64,000 nt of DNA. Source: Pipra filicauda. Taxonomy: Eukaryota > Chordata > Aves > Passeriformes > Pipridae. Made by a program: the position numbers and the translations under genes. The stretch spans positions 372,001 to 436,000 of the forward strand of contig NW_024104414.1 of assembly GCF_003945595.2 (NCBI RefSeq), in the 5' to 3' direction. The stretch's first letter is position 1, and each line of letters begins with the position of its first letter. The notes beneath the pieces are model-generated. The model was not told the origin of the DNA. It saw only the letters and a list, made by a program, of their open reading frames with translations, and did no database searches. This document shows, piece by piece, positions 54,993 to 64,000 of this stretch.

Positions 54993-57900
54993 CCTCTCTG
55001 CTGGGGGGAGAGGAGAAGGGCTCTGAACAGTCAGACAGCACGTTTCAGGCAGGAGAGGAGGGTCCTCAGAGGCAGCTCTCCCCCATCAGCACTCTGAATG
55101 TCTCTGTGTGAAACAGCACCCCAGGAGCCTAGTCTGGGTGCCCCAGAGCTCTTTAGGTGCAGCCCCTTTTCCTGAGCTTGAAACCACGATTCAGCCAGAT
55201 TATGGAGCAAAGGGAGAAGGAGACAAACATAATCCAGCACTGGTGAGCGGGCATGCAGTAAGGAAACCCGAGGTCAGGGTCTGTTTCACCAAAAAAGAAG
55301 CGGGTTTCTTGGAGTCTGGGAGGCTTCCAGTCCAGAACAGTGTGTCGTGCTACGTCCCCTTTCCCAGTGCCTGCAAAGAGAAGAAGACTTGTCACTGCAC
55401 AGCCAGGCACCCCACACCCTCCTGATACACCAACATTCAAACTAGAGGTTCACCTGAGAGAGGCAGGACTCATTTCTCTCCTACCTACCAGCTGATGCTG
55501 AGCCTTGAATCCAACCAGGACATGCTAATCCTGATTTCCACTCCCCAAAGCAACAGAGGAGCCAGTGGCTGCAGGCAGGAATGCCACCTCCTCTCTGCTA
55601 CAGCCAGGCACCAGCTCTGCATCTTAAAGAGGTTCACTCCTGCTTCTTCAGCTTACCCTCCTCGAAGCACTTATGCAAACAAGGAGACAACGAGTGAGAC
55701 AAAACAGCCTTTATGCAGGATAACTTTCACATACAGAAAAGGACGACCCTGCACTCACCAGCTGCAGGCCCTGAATAGGAGCAGAACAAACAGATTTAAC
55801 CTTTCCTTGTAAAATCCATTTAATTTCACAGTTCACCTTTATATCTCACCACAAAATCCCCCACAAAGGCATCTTCTGAAGGCAGCTGCCCGCAAATGTA
55901 GGTTACCCAAGCTTTCAGCAAAAGGCTTTCGAGAGGTGCTGCCATTTCCACAGAACAGCACTTCAAAGCTTTGCTCTGAGCTAAAAGTCAATTTTTGAAC
56001 TTTTCAAAAGCACCAACAGCATCAAGTGCAGGCACGGGTTCCTTTTGCAGGGATGGAGGCGAGAGGAGTTAAAATAATCTTTAGAAGCCTTCAAGTCTAC
56101 TTAGATCTCCTAACTGCCCTTCAGCTATTCAGAGAGAAATTGAATATGCTGCCTGCCGTGCCCAGAAATCCACCAAAAAGAATAAACCTGGGTTATAACA
56201 TGTTACTGAAGAGATGTACGAGCTGGGGCATTCCCACCAGCCAGGCACGTCCTCTTTTCCCATCCCTTCCTGGCTGCACAGGCCAGTTTTCCACCTCCCC
56301 CAGGCAAATTCCAGCATTCCGGGATTTGCACAAGGCACCCGGGCAGCCAGAAATCAGCCTTCCCAGGGACACACTGGGCCCGCTGAAACACTGCAGGTCC
56401 TACTAACAGCTTGAAGCTGCTTTGGCCCAGAAACCACCAAACCCAGCTCAAAACTCTTGAGTCTCATCTGAAAAGTATTAGTGAGCAGGAAGGCTTTTCT
56501 CAGAGCTGCAGGAGCCTGGGCAGAGAGGGAGGGGAGGAGGCAAAGGGAGCCAGGACACCCTTCCCAGCGGGGTCAGTGCACAACCAAGCGTGGCACAAAG
56601 CTAAGGCTGCTCTGACCGTGGGTTAGACTCGGCTGAGAGACACCAACAGTGGTGATCTGCAGGATTTCAAAATAACCCTTCCGGGCCAGCAGTACGTTAC
56701 AGTTCATATGAGCTACAAAGCCTTCTTCCCTGCTGTGTGGGGTGTCACCCCGCACGTGCCAACACACCTGCACGTGCCACCAACCCCTGCACGTGCTGCC
56801 ACAAAGTCTGAAGATCGGGGTAAGTCCCCTGAGAGGAGCCAGCTCCACCTCTCCACAGCCAGGCTCTCCAGCCTGGCACCACGCTGAGGGCTCCTTCCCT
56901 TGGCAAGGACAAAAGGCACAAAAAGGCCATGGCACAGGAAACCTGTGAAGCAGCCAGAGCCTGCACCGCCTGCTTGAGCTCGGGCAGGAGTCCCAGCCAG
57001 GCTGTCTTTGCCATGAATGAACAGGCGCTGCCTGCAGGGAGGTGAGGTACTTGCAGCCAGAGGTGGGTGGGGAACAGAATTAAGCCTGACCCAGGTTGCC
57101 GGAGAGCTTCTTCAGAGCTCCAGGAGCAACACCAGGCTGCAAGTCTCATGGAGAGCTCCTGGGGAGGTCTCTTGTGTTCCTAGGGGAAGCAGCACATCCC
57201 AGTATGGCTGCCATGAGAGCTGCCACCATGCTGGGATTCAGCTGCAGCAGAGCCTGCATTTCCCCAGTCCAACCAAGCCCCAGCCAGGAAAATATTACTT
57301 CATAATCCAGAGCATAAAGAGAGATTTATGGCCAGGCTCACTGGCTGCCCCTCTGAACGCTGCCTGTCTAGGAGTCACAGCACCACAGGCACTGTCTGAG
57401 TGCCAAGGGTTTGGGCGGGAACGGTGCCGGCAGCTCCTGCTCCTCCCAGAGAGGACAGACACCAGAAGGCACCCAGAGGCAGCAGAGCCCAAACCCAGCT
57501 GGGTTGATGCTCCCCCGCAGGCACCCCCCAAGCTCCTGCCCGCAGATCCCAGCCCTGACTCCTGGCGCCTCTGACAAGCCGGTGCAGTCGAAGAGGCTGG
57601 AAGGACAGAACGCTCAGCCCTGGCTCAGCCCTGGCAAACTCGTTCAGTAGCTTTTAAAAGCAGATCTGCGTGGAGGGGTGGGAAGAGAAGAGTGACTCGG
57701 GAGCACCGAGTGTGTCCACGGAGCAGGTCCCGCAGCTTCTTCCAACCAACTCCTGTCACAGCCTTGTTCCCTGGGGTGGAAACGCAGAGGTAGTTCTGTG
57801 CCACTCTGCTCTCCATGGCCCAGAGGGTCACTGGGCACATGCAACAATCCAGAGGACTTAAAGCCAGGTTGGTCCTGGAGCAGTCTCACCTGCCTTCCCC

Positions 57901-60900
57901 ACGCTCAGACCACGTGGGCATCAAGTGCTCTGCGAGGAGCCCCCCTGGAAATCCAAATCCACATGGTTAATCCACTGCCGTCCCCTCCAGGGGGAACAGT
58001 TGCCCTCTGTCCTGCCACAGACCTAGCGAGTGGCTTCCTTGGCCAAGCCAATGGCCAGGAAAGCTCTGCACCCTCGGAGTGCAGCTGACCGAGTCTGCGT
58101 GTCTCTGTGGATCATGAACACACTTCCCAAAGCTCTGGAACAGCTCTTTGCAGGGAAGGTAGGGCCAAGAGCCTGGGACACGCACGAGCCTGTCGGCTGG
58201 AAGCACACCTCCGAGCAGGGGAGAGGGACCAGCCTGCCAAAAGATTTCGGCTGGGCCCAGCTCCAGGTTTGCTCGGATCTCGGAGAAGAACCTCATGTGT
58301 CTGTGCTGGCAAGCACTTGCTTAAGGCTGCTCTGCAAATCCCATGCATCAGACAGCTAAATACCTTTGGTAAATCTATCTCAGCACCCAGAAACAATCCC
58401 CCGATTCATTAACTGCTGTCAATACTTTCTTTGTTTAATGCATCGGTTTGAAACAAAAAACACATTACAAGTCTTTTTGTGTGCGCCCAGCGCATAAATA
58501 AAAGCATCTTAACGTTTTAAATGTGGTTCCTGTGCTTTTTCACCCAGTTCCAAATGCCGCTCAAAGTGCAGCTTGACTTGAAATAAGATTGAGTGTTGCT
58601 TTCCCTCCAGTGAGGGGAAAGAATGCCTAAAAATATTTAAAAGAAGAAGATGCCTACACCAATCTACACAGCCCAAAACCTCTCCAAGTTACATCAGATC
58701 CTCAGCGAGCAAAACAAACAGCAAATCAGGTTTTGAACTGCACGTTGCAGACAATGAGAACAAACTTTTCTTTTAATAAAAAGAGAAAATAGGATGACAC
58801 AAAGATAAAAATGGACAGGGAATTGCCTGCTATCGTGACATCTGCTGCTGCACCACATCCTCCTGATTTACACAGCCAGGGCAGCTCCTGCCCATGGCCA
58901 CGAGCTGCCCTTTCCCAGGGACACAGAGCATTTACTCCTCACGCTTGAGTTTCATTAAGTATTTTGCTTTGTTCACACCAAAGCCCAAGGAAGTGAAGGA
59001 ATATCTGGAACATTTCACGGAAAAGGTCAATGTCATAGTTAGCAGGGATCCGAGGAGCTGGGTAAATACCTGCCTTGGGATGACTGATACCCTTCTCACT
59101 TTTGGGAGACACCTGGAGGTCCCAGTGACCTCCTCAAAGGCTGAAGCACCTCAGGTATTGTGCACACCTACTCCAAAACTTCTCATACCGTCCAGAGGCT
59201 TCTGACATCCAACTTTTTTGCTGAGCTGAAGCGCGTCCTCTCTTAACCATCTCAGAAACTTTCTCCTCTTCCCTGCAAGAGTTTTTTATTTGGTCAGAGA
59301 CTTCTATATGCCAGCAGCGAGCAGAGAAGGACCCAGTGCCCTACACCAGCCCCACCACCTCACTCCAGGCTGCCATTACCCCACCTCCCAGGCTGCAAGA
59401 ACACACTTAATTCCATTTTCAGAGCATTCATGAAGCTGGGTTTAGGGATACATAAACCCAGGAGCTGTATTTTGGCTCCTTCCCTCAAAAATTACAGTTC
59501 TAAAAAAAACCTGAGTACATGAAAAAAAAAAAAAGTCCAACTGTTCTCGCTAACTTATCTGCTTAAAATCACATTCCCCGGGGTATTTGGAATTTATATG
59601 ATTTATTAGCAGCCCTGCACAGCTCAGCAATCAGATGAAGTAACCAAGAGGTAAGAAGTACCCACATTAGCAGACCAGCACTATTTGCGTGTTGGTGAGA
59701 GAGTCAAGACCTTCCAGCTTGAGAAACCCACCGTCCCCTTCCTCTGTTTGCTTTTTATCTTCCATTACTTGGCTGCTCCAGCTCCAAGCCACAGCTCCAG
59801 AGATTCCCAGAGGAATTAAAAGAGCCTGCGATATTATAAATACTCTTTTTTCATTGTAAACACACCCCAGCACCCGGCGCTCTGACATGGCTCCAAACTG
59901 GCTCTGACAAACCACTCTGCTCCTTGCCACATTCCAGATGAATTTCCAGCACTTTCCCTTCCAAACCCAGAGCTTTTGTCCAGCGAGACCCAACTGTGGG
60001 CAGAAAAGGATTTTCCTGTGTGCCTAAACCCTTGTTCCAGCAAGTTAAAAACGGAGGGGTTTGGGGCAGGGGACCAAGTTTAGGGGAAATGAGTCCACGC
60101 CATGAATCGCATGGCCAAATGGAAGCACAATCTGCCCACGTCAAAGGGAGTCGCCAAAGAAACCAAACCATGCCTTGGACTTTCCCACATGGTGGATGAC
60201 TAGAGCAGAGGCCAATCCAGCCTTGGGGACACACCGGCCCTTGGCAGGGCGGGGGAATGGCCAGGAAAGCAGTGATTTAGGCTATATTTACTCAGCTGTC
60301 TCCATGCCCTGCTCTCACAGAGAAAGTCACAGGGCCAGTTCCCCAGTGGCTCCAAGAGCTGCTTGGGAAATCAAAGCTGCGCATTAATGGGAGGAGAGGC
60401 AGCCGTGCCTCCACCAAAAGGCAACACTGGAGCCACTCCAGCTCCTGCAGATCCCATTTTAGATAGGTTTCACCCCTGGTTTCATTCCCTATTGAGCAGA
60501 GACCCCCAGTTTGGGAGGTGCAAGACCACAGGAATCATCCTCCTCAAGGGGCTGAGAAACACCCGCAGAAGGAGAAGAAATGCAGTGACCAACCTCCCTG
60601 GGAACAGTGGGACTTGGCTCATCCCAAAGCCAGGGTTTGGGGGTAACTGTGTCAAGAGAGAGCAAAGCCACCCCCAAGGCTGAACTCTGGCATATCCAGC
60701 CAGACAGGGGCACCAGCTCTAGCCCGGGGTCTGCTGGGGCTGAACTGCCCCCGGGCAGGGGGGGAGCAGTGGTGGGACCCCCACAGGCTGCTCTTCTCTG
60801 GCTCTGCCACCCCAAAAGGGTGCCTAGGACCCCCAGAAAGGGGGGAAATGTACCCTGCTGAGGGTGATCCCTAAACTGGCATCACTGCGGGGGAAATGGC

Positions 60901-60960
60901 ACAGGAACCCTTGATGGCACTGCTGGGATGGAAACAGCACGGGGAAATTGGGGGGGAAAA
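54993..60960 (-). other. PIK3R2 5' intron, no gene recognised
   Basis: A 6-kb stretch between the ATG exon acceptor and the CpG island. It contains no ORF resembling a known protein and no CR1 that I can see. 58,430-58,520 is AT-rich with an AATAAA on plus, without a gene to go with it. Confidence 0.55.
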
Positions 60961-60963
60961 CAG

Positions 60964-61250
60964 TCCCTTCACGGGGAGGGGAAAGGGACAGCCTGCGGGG
61001 ATCAGTGGGGGCACAGCCCCTGCACGAGGAGGGGACAGGGACAGCCTGCGGGGATCAGTGGGGGCACAGCCCTTGCACGAGGAGGGGACAGGGACAGCCT
61101 GCGGGGATCAGTGGGGGCACAGCCCCTGCACGGGGAGGGGAAAGGGACAGCCTGCGGGGATCAGTGGGGGCACAGCCCCTGCACGAGGAGGGGACAGGGA
61201 CAGCCTGAGGGGGGTCGTGGGGCACAGCCCTGCAGTGGGGACGGGGCAGG
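60964..61250. repeat. 53-bp tandem repeat (about 5 copies)
   Basis: GGGACAGCCTG starts at 60,985, 61,038, 61,091, 61,144 and 61,197, a constant 53-bp step. The last unit is degenerate. Because 53 is not a multiple of 3 the open frames across it shift protein sequence each unit, so coding is unlikely. It abuts the CpG island. Confidence 0.93.
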
Positions 61251-61299
61251 GACAGGCTCGGGGGTGTCCCGGTCCGGGGGTGTCTCTGCCCTGGTAGCG

Positions 61300-61850
61300 G
61301 GACACCCCGCGCTGACACCTCCCGCATGCCTGGGCACATCCGCGAGGCCGCCCCAGCACGGACAGAGCCCCGGCCCGGGGCCCACCCCGGGGGTCCCCGC
61401 CAGGCTCCGGGGGCGCCTCACGCTGAGGGGGTCCCGGCGCCGGCCCTGGTTCCGATTCTGGCCCCTCACCCCGATCCCCCCTCTCTCGATCCCCAGGTCC
61501 CGGCCCCGTCCCACCTCTCCGCCAGCTCCATCCGCCGCCGCCCGGCTCCAGCCCCGCTCTGCCGCCTCCGGCCCGGCCCAGCCTGGGACAGGCCCGAGCG
61601 CCGCCGGAACGGCCCGAACCCGCCCCGGAAACAGCCGAGCGAGGACGGAACGTCCCGAACCTTCTCCGGAAATACCCGAGCAGGGACGGAACGGCCCGAA
61701 GACTAGGCCCCGCCCCCTCTCGCCGTTCGGCCGCCGTCGAGGCCCCGCCTCGCGCACGCGCCGCTCCGAAAAGAGCCGAAGGGGCCCGAAGGGAGACGCG
61801 GCGGCGCCCCCTGGCGGCGGAACGAGACAGCGGGGAGGGCACCGCACCAG
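61300..61850 (-). promoter_or_regulatory. PIK3R2: CpG island, probable PIK3R2 promoter and non-coding first exon
   Basis: Dense CpG sequence with GC boxes (CCCCGCCCC at 61,709-61,717), repeated CCGGAA Ets-type cores and an NRF1-like CGCGCACGCGC at 61,751-61,761. PIK3R2 needs an upstream non-coding exon and this is the only island 5' of it. Candidate minus-strand donors exist (for example CTCAC on plus near 61,418 and 61,466), but the exact exon cannot be fixed from sequence. Confidence 0.65.
61607..61703. repeat. 41-bp tandem repeat in the CpG island (2.4 copies)
   Basis: GAACGGCCCGAA or GAACGTCCCGAA starts at 61,607, 61,648 and 61,689, exactly 41 bp apart. Each full unit carries one CCGGAAA Ets-like core and a CCGAGC. 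Confidence 0.9.
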
Positions 61851-61852
61851 GA

Positions 61853-62336
61853 TAGAACCGGGATAGCACCGGGATTGGACCGGGATAAAACGGGCATAAA
61901 ACCGGAATAGCACCAGGATAACACCAGGATAGCACCGGGATAGAACTGGGATTGGACCGGGATAAAACCGGGATAGCACCGAGATAGAACGGGGATAGCA
62001 CCAGAATAGTAGCGGGGTAGAATCGGGATAGCACCGGGATAACATCGGGATAGCACGGGATTGGACCGGGATAGCACCAAGATTGCACCAGGCATCGGGA
62101 TGCACCGGGATTGCACGGGGATAGAACCGGGATTGTTCCGGGAAAACACCAGGATTGGACTGGGATAGCACTGGCATAGCACCAGGATTATAGCGGGATT
62201 GCACCGAGATAGCACCGGGATAGAATCAGGATTGGACTGGGATAGCACCAGCATTACACCAGGATTGGACTGGGATACCACCGGGATAGCACTGGGATTG
62301 CACTGGGATGGCACCAGGACTGTACCGGGGATGGGG
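61853..62336. repeat. 11-bp minisatellite, roughly 40 units
   Basis: Near-unbroken array of ACCGGGATAGC-like 11-mers. Common variants end in ATTGG or ATAAA, and a trimer ATAGC/ATTGG/ATAAA recurs. The plus strand is G- and A-rich with few T or C runs. It starts within 60 bp of the CpG island edge. Confidence 0.95.
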
Positions 62337-62705
62337 CACAGCACTGGGCACTGGGCATGGGGCACGGCACCGGGATTGTGCTGGGCACTGGGATTACACT
62401 GGGAATGGGGCACAGCACAAAGCACCGGGACTGCTCTGGGCATCGAGTATGGGACACGGACCCGGGCATGGGGCACCGGGCACTACACCAGGCACAGGGC
62501 ACAGACCTGGGAACAGGCCTTGGCACCAAGCACGGGGCACCACACTGGGTGTAGGTCACAGGGCACCAGGCACTGCACCTGGGATCTGGGACACTGCCCC
62601 AGGCATGGGGCACAGCACAGGGGACACAGGCAGACACGGGGCACTGCACTGGGCACTGGCACTGCACGGGGGACTGGGCACCGCACCAGTCATTGCACTG
62701 GGCAC
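62337..62705. repeat. Degenerate GGGCACTGGG-type repeat
   Basis: Irregular 10-12-bp units of GGGCAC, GGGGCAC and CACTGGG continue from the 11-bp array. They may derive from it with divergence. Long frames read through it on both strands are low-complexity. Confidence 0.8.
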
Positions 62706-62937
62706 CCACAGCCAGAGCCCAGTGCCAGAGCCAGGCCGGGTGCCAGCCGTGACGGTGCCACTGGCACAGCCATATCCCAGTCCTCTGGCTCGTGCTGGGG
62801 CAACTCTGGCTCCCCCAGCCCTGTTCTCCCCTTGCCACTACCCCCTGGAACGGGCACTCCCTGCCTAGCCACACTCCAGTGCCAGCAGTGCCGATCCCAC
62901 CCCGGCTCTGGACACCACGCTCAGCGCAAGGGACGAT

Positions 62938-62943
62938 TTTAAT
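62938..62943 (-). terminator. Possible ATTAAA poly(A) signal of an upstream minus-strand gene
   Basis: TTTAAT on plus reads ATTAAA on minus. In human, MAST3 lies immediately upstream of PIK3R2 in the same orientation, so a MAST3 3' end is expected about here. No coding sequence confirms it. Confidence 0.3.
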
Positions 62944-64000
62944 CCAGCATAAAACTTCCCGAAGGTAGGAACACAGCCGGGTACTGGGCAGAAAGACACG
63001 GTTCCCCTTGGCTTTTGAGACAGTTTCCATTAAAAATTCCTTTTCCCACCATATCTGGTGCACAGCCAAACCCCCCTTCCCATGGGGAGGGGGTCCCCGG
63101 TGTGTTCCCAAAACCCCGCTGCCTTCCCGAGACCTTCACACAGACAGTGGAGGAAAGAAGCAAAGGAAACATGGAGCAGCTCTGCCGGCTCGTTTTTGGG
63201 GGGTTTAACGGCACCAGTTTAACGGGAGAAGCAGGATACGGAGCCTGGCACAAACCACACGTGCACAAAATAACCCCAACACGCAGCCCAAAAACCCACC
63301 AGGGCCATGGTGATGCCTGGTGGGGGGAAAGCCAGAACATGCATTAACAAATGGGAACATTTATATCCTAGAAAATGGTAGAAATGGGGGAGAAATGCTG
63401 GGCTGAGCTGTAGTTTGCTGAATAGAACAACAAGGGGGGGACAAGGGGGTAAAATTCCCAAATTACAGGTGCTCACTGGCTTGGGGTGGTTTTGTTTAAA
63501 AAAAAAAAGCAGAGGTTGGGATTTTTTTGGGTGTCTATGCACTGACCAACCAACACCACAGGATTTGGGGACAGAGAAAGAGCAAAAACTGACCCTAAAA
63601 ATCCCATTAATATTCACATCCAGTTGCTGACCCTGTGGCAATGTCTCTCTTTTTCTACCCCTGGAAGGGCCAATGGAGCCTGGTGGCTCCAAAAGGCTCC
63701 AATAAAATAATTAAACCCTTTACATCCACTATACACTTATAAAATGACCCATATGTTCATCATCTGATGATCCATATGCAAATAAAATCCCCCCTCTGCA
63801 TCCCAGCCCGGAGCGCCAGTGTTTGGGAGATGTTACTGTAGGTTTGGGGGTTTGTTTTAATTTTAAATGTTAGAATTTGTGTTTCTTAGGACATTTGGGG
63901 TGTTTCCAGATAAAACTGAAGTTAGAAAGTAGGGAAAAGTGAGTGGGGTCTTTGCAAGGTTAGAAAACAGTGTGCCATCCATCTGGAAGCTGGGAGACAC
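62944..64000 (-). other. Possible 3' UTR of a MAST3-like gene
   Basis: No ORF resembling a known protein on either strand, no CR1, moderate AT content with several A and T runs. The 3' UTR assignment rests only on conserved human gene order and the ATTAAA at 62,938. Confidence 0.3.

Noticed and set aside
60964..61250. CRISPR-like regular repeat
   Set aside because: The units are contiguous with no unique spacers and the context is a vertebrate promoter; it is a tandem minisatellite.
61108..62204. 326- and 347-codon minus-strand frames, and a 312-codon plus frame from 60,928
   Set aside because: They run through the 53-bp and 11-bp tandem arrays and the CpG island. The translations are repetitive low-complexity sequence with no domain.

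Overview
The window is vertebrate nuclear DNA from a bird. The evidence is many CR1 LINE 3' fragments ending in the avian ATTCTRTG-type tail, compact GC-rich genes on the right, and proteins co-linear with human orthologues. The gene set (RFX2, PIK3R2, IFI30) corresponds to human 19p13, which in birds lies on a small GC-rich microchromosome (chicken 28 from general knowledge; not tested here). No ERV, CRISPR array, tRNA or rRNA was seen.

Layout. (1) 1-33,110, plus strand: RFX2, a winged-helix RFX transcription factor. I resolved 17 coding exons with canonical GT-AG junctions and consistent phases, giving 725 aa from the ATG at 2,516 to the TGA at 31,247. Its introns are long, AT-rich and full of CR1. 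(2) 35,561-37,999, plus strand: a three-exon LARP6-like gene (La motif, RRM, SUZ-C-like tail; about 463 aa). Its first exon is tentative and has a diverged partial duplicate 1.6 kb upstream. (3) 39,446-41,434, minus strand: IFI30 (GILT), seven exons, 259 aa, with a TATA-like box and a very short 3' UTR. (4) 42,045-about 61,850, minus strand: PIK3R2 (p85-beta), 15 coding exons, 727 aa, with a long 3' UTR, a non-coding 5' leader implied by an acceptor just upstream of the ATG, and a CpG island at 61.3-61.85 kb as the likely promoter. (5) 60.96-62.7 kb: three tandem-repeat arrays in and beside that CpG island. (6) 62.9-64.0 kb: no coding sequence. By human gene order (MAST3-PIK3R2-IFI30) this may be the MAST3 3' UTR on the minus strand.

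The genes do not form one pathway. RFX2 drives ciliogenic and spermatogenic transcription through X-boxes. The LARP6-like protein is an RNA-binding protein. IFI30 is a lysosomal thiol reductase of antigen processing. PIK3R2 is the regulatory subunit of class IA PI3-kinase. PIK3R2 and IFI30 are adjacent head-to-tail in human too, about 0.66 kb apart here.

The most notable unexplained structure is a dead, CR1-free duplicate of an RFX2 coding exon and its downstream intron at 26,821-27,069. It contains a perfect RFX X-box palindrome that the functional exon lacks. Next are the duplicated LARP6-like first-exon/intron block and an 11-bp minisatellite of roughly 40 units upstream of the PIK3R2 promoter.
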